A stretch of DNA of 64,000 bases from Micromonospora cremea (GTDB lineage Bacteria; Actinomycetota; Actinomycetes; Mycobacteriales; Micromonosporaceae), in assembly GCF_900143515.1 (NCBI RefSeq), contig NZ_FSQT01000001.1, forward strand, positions 868,001-932,000, read 5' to 3'. This document shows, piece after piece, positions 44,191 through 53,798 of this stretch (its first letter is position 1; every line of letters starts with the position of its first letter). A model generated the notes under the pieces. It did not search any database, was not told the origin of the DNA, and saw only the letters and a list, made by a program, of their open reading frames with translations. Both the position numbers and the translations under genes were made by a program.

Positions 44191-45429
44191 ATGGCAACGG
44201 CCGCTATCAGGGCGGGGCGGGGCGTGTCTTCGCGGCAGGCATACGGTCCGAGTGAAGGGTCCATTTACGTGACATCCGACATCTTCTCGTTGATGGATGA
44301 GTGGGGTCCGGAGAAGATCGTGTGCGTTTCCAGCACCCGGACCGGCATGAAGGGCGCGCTGGTGATAGACAACACCTCGCGCGGTATGGGCAAGGGCGGG
44401 ACCCGTATGGCTCCCGACGTAACCGTTGAGGAGATTTCCCGGCTGGCTCGGGTCATGACGTGGAAATGGGCCGGCGTCGACCTGTTCTTTGGTGGCGCGA
44501 AGGCGGGAATTGTGTCCGATCCGGCCGGCCCGGACAAGGAGTTGGTGTTGCGTTCCTTCGTTCGCGCGCTGGCGAACGAGGTGCCGAAGGAGTACGTGCT
44601 CGGCCTCGACATGGGCCTTACGGAGCGCGACGCGGCGATCGTGCAGGACGAACTCGGCGACCGGGGCGCCGCCGTCGGCAGCCCGCACGACCTCGGGGGG
44701 GTGCCGTACGACGAGCTCGGCCTGACCGGATTCGGGGTGGCCGAGGCGGCGGACGCGGCGGGGGAGTGCCTCGGTTTTAGCCTTCGCGGTGCCAGGGTGG
44801 TCGTCCAAGGGTTCGGGGCGGTCGGATCGGCGGCGGCGAGGCGGCTCACTGAACTCGGCGCGGTCGTGGTCGCCGTCTCCACCGTCCACGACGCGCTGTA
44901 CGACCCCGACGGCCTGGACATCGGCGCCCTGCTTGAGTTGCGGGCCGAGCGTGGTGATGCGGCGGTCAAGGAGTACGACGGCGGGACGATCATCCCGGTT
45001 GGGGACGAACTGCTGGTTCCGGCCGACATTCTGGTGCCCGCCGCGATCCAGGACGTCATCGACGTGGCTACCGCCACGCGGGTCAAGGCGCGGCTCGTGG
45101 TCGAGGGCGCGAATCTACCCACCGACCCGGCCGCGCAGGAGGTGCTCCGCGAGCGTGGCATCGCCGTCGTACCCGATTTCATCGCCAACGCCGGCGGGGT
45201 CGTGGCGGCCGCCTACGCGATGGAGGCGAGACGATCCCCTTTCCGCCCGGACCCCGGCGCCATCTACACCTACATCTCGGAGAAGCTGCGCAGTAACACC
45301 GCGCAGGTGCTCGCCGATGCCCGCCGGCTGGGCATCACCCCGCACGCCACGGCGCGTTGCCTCGCCGAACGGCGGATCCGCGCGGCGATGGAGCTGCGGG
45401 GACGGGTATGGCGTGGTGGCGCGCGGTGA
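44191..45429 (+). CDS. Glu/Leu/Phe/Val family amino-acid dehydrogenase
   Basis: 412 aa from the ATG at 44191 (GGAG 11 bases upstream); a GTG at 44131 and a GTG at the start of VTSDIFSLMDEWG are alternatives. Substrate-domain lysines are present in GKGGTRMAPDVTVEEISRLA, ARVMTWKWAGVDLFFGGAKA. The Rossmann domain shows GARVVVQGFGAVGSAAARRL and ANAGGVVAAAYAM. It should deaminate an amino acid to the 2-oxoacid with NAD(P). First gene of an operon with an E1 and an acyl-CoA dehydrogenase, so it supplies the 2-oxoacid. Confidence 0.9.
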   Translation: MATAAIRAGRGVSSRQAYGPSEGSIYVTSDIFSLMDEWGPEKIVCVSSTRTGMKGALVIDNTSRGMGKGGTRMAPDVTVEEISRLARVMTWKWAGVDLFFGGAKAGIVSDPAGPDKELVLRSFVRALANEVPKEYVLGLDMGLTERDAAIVQDELGDRGAAVGSPHDLGGVPYDELGLTGFGVAEAADAAGECLGFSLRGARVVVQGFGAVGSAAARRLTELGAVVVAVSTVHDALYDPDGLDIGALLELRAERGDAAVKEYDGGTIIPVGDELLVPADILVPAAIQDVIDVATATRVKARLVVEGANLPTDPAAQEVLRERGIAVVPDFIANAGGVVAAAYAMEARRSPFRPDPGAIYTYISEKLRSNTAQVLADARRLGITPHATARCLAERRIRAAMELRGRVWRGGAR

Positions 45430-45443
45430 GTGGGGGCGCAAGC

Positions 45444-46622
45444 ATGTCGCCAGCCACGACGGTGACCCCGGACGCGCTGTTCGCCATCGACTCGCTCCTG
45501 ACCGAGGAGGAGCTGGCGATCCGGGAGACGGTGCGCCGCGTCGTCGACGACCACGTCCGGCCACACGTAGCCGGCTGGTACGAATCCGGCGACCTGCCGG
45601 CCCGCGAGCTGGCCCGCCTGCTCGGGTCTGCCGGCCTGCTCGGGATGCATCTGCGAGGCTACGGCTGCGCTGGCACGTCTGCCACCGCGTACGGCCTCGC
45701 GTGCTTGGAACTGGAGGCGGGCGACTCGGGGGTGCGCTCGCTGGTCAGCGTGCAGGGCTCGCTGGCCATGTACGCCATTCACACGTACGGCGACGAGGCG
45801 CAGAAGGCGTACTGGCTGCCACGGATGGCCAGCGGCGACAGCATCGGATGCTTCGGGCTCACCGAGCCCGACGCCGGCTCGGACCCGGCCGGTATGCGCT
45901 CGACTGCGAAACGGCACGGCACTGACTGGATCCTCGACGGTACCAAGATGTGGATCACGAACGGCTCGGTCGCCGACGTCGCCGTCGTGTGGGCGCGCGC
46001 CGACGACGGGATCCGGGGGTTCGTCGTACCGACCAACACTCCCGGCTTCACTGCAAATGCGGTGAAGTCCAAACTATCGCTACGCGCCTCGGTCACCAGT
46101 GAGCTGGTCCTCGACGGGGTCCGGCTGCCCGCCGCGGCGCTGCTGCCCGGTGCGCGAGGGCTGTCCGGCCCGCTCGGATGCCTGTCCGAGGCGCGTTTCG
46201 GCATCATCTTCGGTGCGATGGGAGCCGCGCGGGATTGCCTGGAGGCGGCCATCGGCTACGCGCTGAGCCGGGAGCAGTTCGGCCGGCCGATCGCCGCGTT
46301 CCAGCTGACCCAGGCGAAGCTCGCCGACACGGCGCTCGAACTCGGCAAGGGAATGCTGCTCGCGCTGCATTTGGGCCGGCTCAAGGACGCCGGCCGGCTT
46401 GCACCTGAGCAGGTGAGCGCTGGCAAGCTCAATAACGTGCGGGAGGCGCTCGGCGTCGCCCGCGAATGCAGGAGCATCCTGGGAGCCAATGGGATCATGC
46501 TCGATTACTCGCCCCTGCGGCACGCGTGCAACCTCGAGTCGGTCCTGACCTACGAGGGCACCAGCGAGATCCATACCCTCGTGGTCGGGCACGCCCTCAC
46601 CGCACTCCCGGCCTTCCGCTGA
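45444..46622 (+). CDS. Acyl-CoA dehydrogenase, glutaryl-CoA dehydrogenase-like
   Basis: 392 aa; ATG at 45444, with a GTG seven codons earlier as an alternative. The sequence follows glutaryl-CoA dehydrogenase closely: GYGCAGTSATAYGLACLELE, CFGLTEPDAGSDPAGM, KMWITNGSVADVAVVWARAD, KLSLRASVTSELVLDGV. R98 and S102 (GVRSLVSVQGS) correspond to human R94 and S98 that bind the substrate carboxylate, and E371 (LTYEGTSEIH) is the catalytic base. Glutaryl-CoA or another dicarboxylic acyl-CoA is therefore the likely substrate, giving crotonyl-CoA by dehydrogenation and decarboxylation. Confidence 0.9.
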   Translation: MSPATTVTPDALFAIDSLLTEEELAIRETVRRVVDDHVRPHVAGWYESGDLPARELARLLGSAGLLGMHLRGYGCAGTSATAYGLACLELEAGDSGVRSLVSVQGSLAMYAIHTYGDEAQKAYWLPRMASGDSIGCFGLTEPDAGSDPAGMRSTAKRHGTDWILDGTKMWITNGSVADVAVVWARADDGIRGFVVPTNTPGFTANAVKSKLSLRASVTSELVLDGVRLPAAALLPGARGLSGPLGCLSEARFGIIFGAMGAARDCLEAAIGYALSREQFGRPIAAFQLTQAKLADTALELGKGMLLALHLGRLKDAGRLAPEQVSAGKLNNVREALGVARECRSILGANGIMLDYSPLRHACNLESVLTYEGTSEIHTLVVGHALTALPAFR

Positions 46623-46626
46623 CGGC

Positions 46627-48843
46627 ATGACCGAGCCAATCGACGCGCACTTCCTGCGGATCGTACCGCGCCTGGTCTGCGGCACGTCCGCCCCGTCACA
46701 GCCGCTGCCCTGGGCGGGTTCCATTCTGGACGCCGACAGGTGCCTTGAGCTGTTCGACGCGCAACTCGGCAGCCGGCACTTGGACCTGGCCGCACGCTGG
46801 TTGCAGGGCCAGGGCAAGGGGTTTTACACGATCGGGTCGTCCGGACACGAGGGCAACGCCGCCGTCGCCGCCGCGCTGCGGCCCACCGACCCGGCACTGC
46901 TGCACTACCGCTCCGGTGCCTTCTATCTGGAGCGGGCCCGCCAGGTGCCGGGCCAGGACCCGCTGCGGGATGTGCTGCTGGGCGTCGTCGCCGCGGCCGC
47001 CGAGCCGATCTCCGGTGGGCGGCACAAGGTCTTCGGCCATCAGGGGCTCGCCGTGATCCCGCAGACCTCCACGATCGCCTCGCACCTGCCGCGGGCCGTC
47101 GGCGTCGCGTTCGCCATCGAACGCGCGCGGAAGTTGGGGGTCGCCAGCCCATGGCCGCGCGATGCGCTAGCGGTGTGTAGCTTCGGGGACGCGTCGGCGA
47201 ACCACTCCACCGCGCTGGGGGCGATCAACGCCGCAGCGTACTGCGCGTACCAGGGTCAGTCGCTGCCTTTGCTGCTGCTCTGCGAGGACAACGGGCTTGG
47301 CATCAGCGTCCCCACACCGGCGGGATGGATCGGGTCGGCGCACGGCAACCGCGCCGGCCTGAAATACTTCGAAGCCGACGGCGGCGACCTGACCGCCGTG
47401 TTCGACGCGGCGTTGGCGGCCGGGCAGTGGGTCCGTACCCGCCGCGCCCCGGCGTTCCTGCACCTGCGGACGGTGCGGTTGATGGGGCATGCCGGATCGG
47501 ACGTCGAACACGCCTACCGCAGCCAGCGGGAGATTGCCGCGGACTACGGGCGCGACCCCCTGGTCAGGACGGCCGAGCTGCTCATCGGAGCCGGGCTGCT
47601 CACCCCCAATGAGGTCCTCGCGCGCTACGAGGCGAAGCGGGTCGAGGTGCTGGCCATCGCCGCGGAGGTCGCCAAGGCACCGAAGCTCGGATCGGCCGAG
47701 GAGATCATGGCCCCACTCGCGCACCACGTCGCGGCGAACGTGACGGCTGTGGCCACGGCGCCGGCCCCGCGCGACGGGCGGTGGCGGATGTTCGGTGGCA
47801 CGCTGCCGGAGTCGGAGGGACCGTTGACGCTCGCCCAGGCGATCAATCGCGCGCTGCTCGACGTGCTGGCCTACCATCCACAGTCGATGGTGTTCGGCGA
47901 GGACGTCGGGCGCAAGGGCGGCGTGTACGGCGTCACCCGCGGGCTCGGCAAGCGGGCCGGCCGGGCGCGGGTCTTCGACACGCTGCTGGACGAGCAGAGC
48001 ATTCTCGGCCTCGCCCTCGGTGCGGGGATCTCCGGACTCCTGCCGATCCCGGAGATTCAGTACCTGGCGTATCTGCACAACGCGGAGGACCAGTTGCGCG
48101 GTGAGGCCGCGACGCTTCCGTTCTTCTCCGCCGGCCAGTACCACAATCCTATGGTCCTACGCATTGCCGGATACGGATATCAAAAGGGTTTTGGCGGGCA
48201 CTTCCACAACGACAACTCGCTGGCCGTCCTCCGGGATATCCCGGGGCTCGTCGTGGCGTCCCCGGCACGGCCGGACGATGCCGCGGCCATGTTGCGGACC
48301 TGCGCGGCAGCGGCAAGTCTGGATGGGCGCACCTCCGTCTTCTTGGAGCCGATCGCGCTGTACCACACCCGGGACCTGTTCGCGGACGGCGACGGGGAAT
48401 GGTTGGTACGGTACGCCGGCCCGCGGGAGTGGGCGGCGACCGATGCACCGATCGGCCGGGGACGCACGCACGGCGACGGCGGCGAATTGACGCTGGTCAC
48501 CTTCGCCAACGGCCTGCACATGAGCCTGCGGGTCGCGCGCCGGCTCGAACGCGCGGGAGTTGGCTGCCGGGTGCTCGACCTGCGGTGGTTGGCACCGTTA
48601 CCGGTCGAGGATCTGATGCGGGAGGCCGAGGCCACCGGCCGCGTCCTCGTAGTGGACGAGACGCGGCGCTCGGGCGGCGTCTCGGAAGGGGTCGTCACGG
48701 CGCTCGTGGATCGCGGGTTCCGGGGCGCGATCAGCCGGGTGACGAGCGAAGACAGCTTCATCCCGCTGGGCGCTGCGGCGCTGCGCGTGCTGCTATCCGA
48801 GGCCGCCATCGAGAAGGCGGCGATGGAGCTGGTTGGCTCCTGA
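46627..48843 (+). CDS. 2-oxoacid dehydrogenase E1, alpha and beta subunits fused
   Basis: 738 aa. Residues about 1-370 are the E1 alpha part with the thiamine-diphosphate motif GDASANHSTALGAINAAAYC then CEDNGLGIS. Residues about 390-738 are the E1 beta part with LAQAINRALLDVLAYHPQSM, FGEDVGRKGGVYGVTRGLG and the C-terminal lobe VLVVDETRRSGGVSEGVV. It decarboxylates a 2-oxoacid and passes the acyl group to a lipoyl E2. No E2 or E3 gene lies in the operon, so those must be shared. Four bases separate it from the acyl-CoA dehydrogenase gene. Confidence 0.92.
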   Translation: MTEPIDAHFLRIVPRLVCGTSAPSQPLPWAGSILDADRCLELFDAQLGSRHLDLAARWLQGQGKGFYTIGSSGHEGNAAVAAALRPTDPALLHYRSGAFYLERARQVPGQDPLRDVLLGVVAAAAEPISGGRHKVFGHQGLAVIPQTSTIASHLPRAVGVAFAIERARKLGVASPWPRDALAVCSFGDASANHSTALGAINAAAYCAYQGQSLPLLLLCEDNGLGISVPTPAGWIGSAHGNRAGLKYFEADGGDLTAVFDAALAAGQWVRTRRAPAFLHLRTVRLMGHAGSDVEHAYRSQREIAADYGRDPLVRTAELLIGAGLLTPNEVLARYEAKRVEVLAIAAEVAKAPKLGSAEEIMAPLAHHVAANVTAVATAPAPRDGRWRMFGGTLPESEGPLTLAQAINRALLDVLAYHPQSMVFGEDVGRKGGVYGVTRGLGKRAGRARVFDTLLDEQSILGLALGAGISGLLPIPEIQYLAYLHNAEDQLRGEAATLPFFSAGQYHNPMVLRIAGYGYQKGFGGHFHNDNSLAVLRDIPGLVVASPARPDDAAAMLRTCAAAASLDGRTSVFLEPIALYHTRDLFADGDGEWLVRYAGPREWAATDAPIGRGRTHGDGGELTLVTFANGLHMSLRVARRLERAGVGCRVLDLRWLAPLPVEDLMREAEATGRVLVVDETRRSGGVSEGVVTALVDRGFRGAISRVTSEDSFIPLGAAALRVLLSEAAIEKAAMELVGS

Positions 48844-49075
48844 CCGACCCGTTGCCGCACCGGCACCGCCAGCAGCGAAAGAGTTTCTGACGCTGTGCAT
48901 AAGAGAAGCAATGCCGACACCGTCTACCGGAACTCTTAGCGGTACGCCACGCTCATCACAAGGTCATGTTTCAGCCCCCGTGAGACGCAGGCCCTTCGCT
49001 TTCGTGAAAGAAGAACAAGAATGCACAGCTTCCTACACCCAATCCGATTAGAGTTCGCACACTCCCAGAAGTGCC

Positions 49076-49891
49076 ATGGCGGATAAGCTGAATGACGCGG
49101 TGAACCGTGTGATTGCTGGCGGAGCCGCCGACTGGCCGCAGGCTGGCGTCAGCGGCCCGCCCCTGGTCGAACTGGAAAAGGTGAACAAGCGGTTCGGCGA
49201 CCTGCACGTGCTTAAAAATATCGATCTGGCCGTGTTCGCCGGAGAGGTCGTGGTCATCATCGGCCCGTCCGGGTCGGGCAAGTCCACGCTGTGCCGCACC
49301 ATCAACGGACTGGAGGCTCACGACTCCGGGACGATCTGCATGGCGGGCAAACCGTTGCCCACCGACGGCAGGAATCTGGCCAGGCTGCGCGCCGATGTCG
49401 GGATGGTCTTCCAGTCGTTCAACCTGTTCGCGCACAAAACGGTGCTGGAGAACGTCACCCTGGGCCAGATCCGGGTGCGCCGGCGCAAGAGGGCGGAAGC
49501 CGAGCGGCGCGGCATGGCGTTGCTCGATCGCGTGGGCGTTGCCGAGCAGGCCGGCAAGTATCCGGCCCAACTCTCCGGCGGCCAGCAGCAGCGGGTCTCC
49601 ATCGCCAGGGCGCTGGCCATGGATCCGAAGGTGATGCTCTTCGACGAACCGACCTCGGCACTCGACCCAGAAATGATCAACGAGGTGCTCGGCGTCATGA
49701 CCGCGCTGGCCGGCACCGGCATGACCATGCTCGTCGTCACCCATGAGATGGGTTTCGCCCGGCGCGCCGCCGACCGGGTCGCGTTCATGGCCGACGGCGA
49801 GATCGTCGAGTCCGGCGCTCCCGAGCGCTTCTTCGATTCCCCGACGAGCGAGCGGGCTAGGGATTTCTTGTCCAAGGTCCTGACCCACTGA
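49076..49891 (+). CDS. Polar amino acid ABC transporter ATP-binding protein (GlnQ-like)
   Basis: 271 aa. Walker [18 protein letters not shown]-loop [20 protein letters not shown], signature [20 protein letters not shown] and Walker [15 protein letters not shown] are intact. [20 protein letters not shown] is typical of polar amino acid importers. An N-terminal extension of about 30 residues is unusual but harmless. First gene of the importer module. Confidence 0.95.
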   Translation: MADKLNDAVNRVIAGGAADWPQAGVSGPPLVELEKVNKRFGDLHVLKNIDLAVFAGEVVVIIGPSGSGKSTLCRTINGLEAHDSGTICMAGKPLPTDGRNLARLRADVGMVFQSFNLFAHKTVLENVTLGQIRVRRRKRAEAERRGMALLDRVGVAEQAGKYPAQLSGGQQQRVSIARALAMDPKVMLFDEPTSALDPEMINEVLGVMTALAGTGMTMLVVTHEMGFARRAADRVAFMADGEIVESGAPERFFDSPTSERARDFLSKVLTH

Positions 49892-49946
49892 CCCGGCGCC
49901 AGTGGGCGCGGGGCCCAGCCGATCCGTGATTCGAGAAAGGAGCACG

Positions 49947-50837
49947 ATGGGTATACGACGCGTATCCATCCTGGCCGTCGTGACCGCGGCCAGCCTGGCC
50001 ATCGCCGCCTGCGGGGGTGGCGGCGATCCGGCGGCGGGACCGGTCGCCGACGCACCGCAGTTCCCGGCCGGGTCCACGATGGCCCGGATCGCCGAGGCCG
50101 GCACCCTGAGGGCGGGCGTCAAGTTCGACCAGGCCGGCTTCGGTATGACGGGCCTGTCGGACAAGCCGGCCGGGTTCGAGGTCGAACTGGTCAAGATGAT
50201 CGCCGCGAAGCTGGGCGTCAAGGAGGAGAACATCCAGTACACCGAGGCTCCGGCCCGGGTCCGCGAGGAGATCATCGAACGCAAGGAGGTGGACCTCGTC
50301 GCGGCCACGTACACCATCAACGACGAGCGCAAGAAGCGGATCTCGTTCGCCGGGCCGTATTACCTGGCGGGTCAACAGGTGATGGTCGCCAAGGACGACA
50401 ACAAGATCGACGGGCCGCAGGCCCTGCGGAACGACACGGCTGCCAAGGTGTGCTCCACCGAGGGCTCCGTCCCCTCAGAGAGGATCAAGCCGTACCTGGC
50501 CAACCCGGACCAACTGGTCCTGTTCGACGTGAACTCCAAGTGCGCGGACGCGCTGCGCACCGGGCAGATCCGGGCGGTGACGTCCGACAACGTCATCCTC
50601 CTGGGCCTGGTCAGCAAGTCCAACGGCGCCTTCAAGCTCGTGGGTGAGCGCTTCAGCGACGAGCCGTACGGCATCGGCATCGCCAAGGGCGACGTGCAGT
50701 TCTGCGAGTTCATTAACCAGGTGCTGAGGGAAGCGGCGCAGTCCGGCGCGTACGAGAAGGCCTGGACCTCCACGGCCGGCAAGCTCGCCGACAACGTCGA
50801 GACGCCGGCACTGCCCAGCATCGGCACGTGTAGCTGA
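49947..50837 (+). CDS. Amino acid ABC transporter substrate-binding lipoprotein
   Basis: 296 aa; ATG at 49947 with GAAAGGAG upstream. Signal peptide with lipobox SLAIAAC. The mature protein has TLRAGVKFDQAGFGMTGLSD, GFEVELVKMIAAKLGVKEEN and VDLVAATYTINDERKKRISF, the fold of glutamate/glutamine-type (SBP_bac_3) proteins. It should determine the amino acid imported for the dehydrogenase at 44191. Confidence 0.94.
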   Translation: MGIRRVSILAVVTAASLAIAACGGGGDPAAGPVADAPQFPAGSTMARIAEAGTLRAGVKFDQAGFGMTGLSDKPAGFEVELVKMIAAKLGVKEENIQYTEAPARVREEIIERKEVDLVAATYTINDERKKRISFAGPYYLAGQQVMVAKDDNKIDGPQALRNDTAAKVCSTEGSVPSERIKPYLANPDQLVLFDVNSKCADALRTGQIRAVTSDNVILLGLVSKSNGAFKLVGERFSDEPYGIGIAKGDVQFCEFINQVLREAAQSGAYEKAWTSTAGKLADNVETPALPSIGTCS

Positions 50838-50889
50838 TCATCGTGTGGCGGGGCGGGGGCCGGGTCAGGCCCCCACCCGATCCACGTCG

Positions 50890-51573
50890 ATGCCTGGACG
50901 ATCGACGGCGGAGGTCCGGTACGTGGACGCGTTCACCGACAACATCGACCTTTTCTGGTCCGGGTACCTGCGCTCGGTCGGCATCTGCCTGTGGGCGCTG
51001 GTCGGCTCGCTCGCCCTGGGCTTGGTGCTGGCCGCGATGCGGGTATCACCGATCCCACCGCTGCGCGCCCTCGCCGCAGGATTCGTCAACGCGCTACGCA
51101 ACACACCACTCGCGCTGGTCCTGTTCTTCATGGCGTTTGGCCTGCCCGAACTCGGTATCAATGCCTCGTACTACCTGTTCGCCGTGGCCGGGTTGATTCT
51201 CTACACCGCCGCCTTCGTGTGCGAGGCGGTCCGCTCCGGCATCAACACCGTGCCCGCGGGCCAGGCCGAGGCGGCCCGATCGATCGGGATGACGTTCGCC
51301 CAGAGCCTGTCGACCGTGGTGCTCCCGCAGGCGGTGCGAACGGTCGTACCGCCGCTGGCCAGCGTGATCATCGCGATGTTCAAGAATTCCGCCGTGGTGG
51401 GTGCGTTCGGCGTCGGGCGGGACCTGTTCTCGGTGAGCGGCACGCTCACCAGCGCGCAGGGCTATCCGAACCTGCCGGTGCTGACCGGCGTCGCCGTGGG
51501 ATACCTCGCCATCACCATCCCCGCCGCGCTCCTCCTCCACGTGATCGAACGAAGGGTGGCGTTTACACAATGA
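50890..51573 (+). CDS. Amino acid ABC transporter permease 1
   Basis: 227 aa from the ATG at 50890. Membrane helices with ALRNTPLALVLFFMAFGLPE and AAFVCEAVRSGINTVPAGQA then EAARSIGMTFAQSLSTVVLP, the HisM/GlnP-type EAA loop. Its stop overlaps the next ATG. Confidence 0.94.
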   Translation: MPGRSTAEVRYVDAFTDNIDLFWSGYLRSVGICLWALVGSLALGLVLAAMRVSPIPPLRALAAGFVNALRNTPLALVLFFMAFGLPELGINASYYLFAVAGLILYTAAFVCEAVRSGINTVPAGQAEAARSIGMTFAQSLSTVVLPQAVRTVVPPLASVIIAMFKNSAVVGAFGVGRDLFSVSGTLTSAQGYPNLPVLTGVAVGYLAITIPAALLLHVIERRVAFTQ

Positions 51574-52472
51574 GCGCGGCACCAAGCATCCTCTACGACG
51601 AGCCCGGGCCGCGGGCCCGCCGCCGGATTCGCGTTAGCAGCGCCGCGGCCGTGGTGGTCATCCTCATCGCGCTGGCCGTCGCTGCCCTGCGCCTGCGCGA
51701 CGGGGGGCAGTTCGCGGCGGAGAAGTGGAGCCCGCTGTTCGACCCCGACGATGAGAGCTTCGCGGCGGTGTGGCAGATCATCGGCCGCGGCCTGCGGCGC
51801 ACGCTGGTCGCAGCCGCGCTCGCCATCGCGTGCTCGCTGGCCGTCGGTACCCTGATCGCGGTCGCCCGGTTCATGCTCGGGCGCGCCGGCCGGATCCTGC
51901 TCGTCGGTTTGGTCGAGCTGCTGCGTGGCCTGCCCGTCGTCATCACCATCTACTTCGCCGCGCGCGTGCTGCCCGACCTCGGCCTGACGTTCGCCAACGC
52001 ACCCGGTGGTCGCTTCCTGTGGTACCTGGTCATCGGGCTGACCGCCTACAACGGCGTGGTCATAGCGGAGATCATCCGCGCCGGCGTGCAGGCGCTCCCG
52101 CGCGGGCAGTGTGAGGCGGCGTCGGCGATCGGCCTGTCCCGGTGGCAGACCCTGCGCCTCGTACTGTTGCCACAGGCCTTCCGCGTGATGCTGCCCGCCC
52201 TGATCAGTCAGGTCGTCGTGGTGCTCAAGGACACCTCGCTCGCGGCGCTGATCCTCGGTCAGTACCCCGAGTTGCTGCGCTCGGGCAACCTCGCCGTGCA
52301 GGAGTTGGGCAACCCCATCCAGATGTTCCTGGTGATCGCGGTCATGTACGTCGCCGTCGGGTACGCGCTGTCGAGGCTGGCGCAGTACACCGACCGTCGC
52401 CTGTCGCGGCCGGAACGGCGGGCGCGGCGATCGGTGTCTGGACCGCTGAGCGTAGCCGGCGCGGCCAAGTAG
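51570..52472 (+). CDS. Amino acid ABC transporter permease 2
   Basis: 300 aa, ATGA overlap with permease 1. VELLRGLPVVITIYFAARVL and GVVIAEIIRAGVQALPRGQC then EAASAIGLSRWQTLRLVLLP give the second HisM/GlnP-type subunit. Last gene of the operon; an IS630-type element begins 12 bases downstream, so terminator elements of the operon may have been displaced. Confidence 0.94.
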   Translation: MSAAPSILYDEPGPRARRRIRVSSAAAVVVILIALAVAALRLRDGGQFAAEKWSPLFDPDDESFAAVWQIIGRGLRRTLVAAALAIACSLAVGTLIAVARFMLGRAGRILLVGLVELLRGLPVVITIYFAARVLPDLGLTFANAPGGRFLWYLVIGLTAYNGVVIAEIIRAGVQALPRGQCEAASAIGLSRWQTLRLVLLPQAFRVMLPALISQVVVVLKDTSLAALILGQYPELLRSGNLAVQELGNPIQMFLVIAVMYVAVGYALSRLAQYTDRRLSRPERRARRSVSGPLSVAGAAK

Positions 52473-52486
52473 GTACCAGCCGTCTA

Positions 52487-53630
52487 GTGTCCTGAGTCGT
52501 TGGTTCATTGCTAGATTGATGGCGTGGGTGATGGTCGTGGTCCGAAGTTGGCGTTGCTGGCGTTGACCGCTGAGGAGCGGGACGTGTTGCAGGGCTGGGC
52601 TCGTCGTGGAAAGACGGCGCAGGCGTTGGCGTTACGGGCGCGGATCGTGTTGGCGTGCGCGGATGGCCTGTCCAACAGCGAGGTATCACGGCAGCTCGGG
52701 GCGTCGCTGCCGACGGTTGGTAAGTGGCGCAAGCGGTTCATCACGCAGCGACTGGCAGGGCTGCAGGACGAGCCTCGTCCTGGCGCGCCGCGGAAGATTA
52801 CCGACGCGCAGGTCGAGGCGGTCATCGTCAAGACCCTCGAAGAGGCGCCGTCCAACCGGGATAGCCACTGGTCGACCCGGTCGATGGCGAAGGCGGCCGG
52901 GCTCAACCAGACGGCCGTGTCGCGGATCTGGCGGGCGTTCGGGCTCAAACCGCACCTGGTTGACACCTGGAAGCTGTCCACCGATCCGTTGTTCATCGAC
53001 AAGGTTCGTGACGTGGTCGGGTTGTACCTCGATCCGCCGGACAAGGCGATGGTCCTCGCAGTCGACGAGAAATCCCCGATGCAGGCCCTCGATCGCACCG
53101 CGCCGATGCTGCCGATGATGCCGGGCGCGCCTGAGCGCCGCACCCACGACTACGTGCGGCACGGCACCGTGAGCCTGTTCGCCGCGCTGGACATCGCCAC
53201 CGGCAAGGTGATCGGCCAGCACCAGCGTCGGCACCGCCATCAGGAGTTCCTGCGCTTGCTCAAGACCATCGACGCCAGCACGCCGCCCGAGTTGGACCTG
53301 CACCTGATCTGCGACAACTACGCCACCCACAAGACCCCGGCGATCCGCGCCTGGCTGGCTGCACATCCCCGCTTCCACCTGCACTTCACACCAACCTCCG
53401 GCAGCTGGCTCAACCTGGTCGAACGCTGGTTCGCTGAACTGACCAACCGCAAGCTCCGCCGCTGCACGCACCGCAGCGTCAAAGCCCTCGAAGACGACGT
53501 CAACGCCTGGATCGCGGCATGGAACGACGACCCGAAACCCTTTGTCTGGACCAAAACCGCCGACCAGATCCTCGACAACCTCGCCAACTACTGCGCCCGG
53601 ATCAATAAAGCTTCCAACGACTCAGGACAC
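52487..53630 (+). mobile_element. Complete IS630-family insertion sequence
   Basis: 1144 bp bounded by 17-bp perfect terminal inverted repeats beginning GTGTCCTGAGTCGTTGG, flanked at both ends by the TA dinucleotide (52485-52486 and 53631-53632) that IS630/mariner elements duplicate. It contains one intact transposase gene. It inserted between the amino-acid operon and the LysR gene; intact ends and frame suggest recent activity. Confidence 0.93.
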
Positions 53631-53633
53631 TAG
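52524..53633 (+). CDS. IS630 family transposase
   Basis: 369 aa from a GTG. N-terminal HTH part LSNSEVSRQLGASLPTVGKW, then the DDE catalytic domain: Asp in LAVDEKSPMQALDR, Asp in LICDNYATHK and Glu in SWLNLVERWFAELTNRKLRR. All catalytic residues are present and the length is normal. The stop codon TAG uses the flanking TA target duplication plus one host base, so it lies just outside the element. Confidence 0.94.
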   Translation: MGDGRGPKLALLALTAEERDVLQGWARRGKTAQALALRARIVLACADGLSNSEVSRQLGASLPTVGKWRKRFITQRLAGLQDEPRPGAPRKITDAQVEAVIVKTLEEAPSNRDSHWSTRSMAKAAGLNQTAVSRIWRAFGLKPHLVDTWKLSTDPLFIDKVRDVVGLYLDPPDKAMVLAVDEKSPMQALDRTAPMLPMMPGAPERRTHDYVRHGTVSLFAALDIATGKVIGQHQRRHRHQEFLRLLKTIDASTPPELDLHLICDNYATHKTPAIRAWLAAHPRFHLHFTPTSGSWLNLVERWFAELTNRKLRRCTHRSVKALEDDVNAWIAAWNDDPKPFVWTKTADQILDNLANYCARINKASNDSGH

Positions 53634-53798
53634 TAGTGCTTGTTAGGTCGGCATGTCGTGGGTCGTCGCGAGCTTGGCGGTAGTGTCATCGTCCGGTGAC
53701 CCGCACGAGCTTTCGGTTGTGCCGCAACGACTGGAGAACGAGGGATTACACGATCAACGTTAAGAGATGAGGCACTAGCCGGCCGCGAGGGCGGGTCG

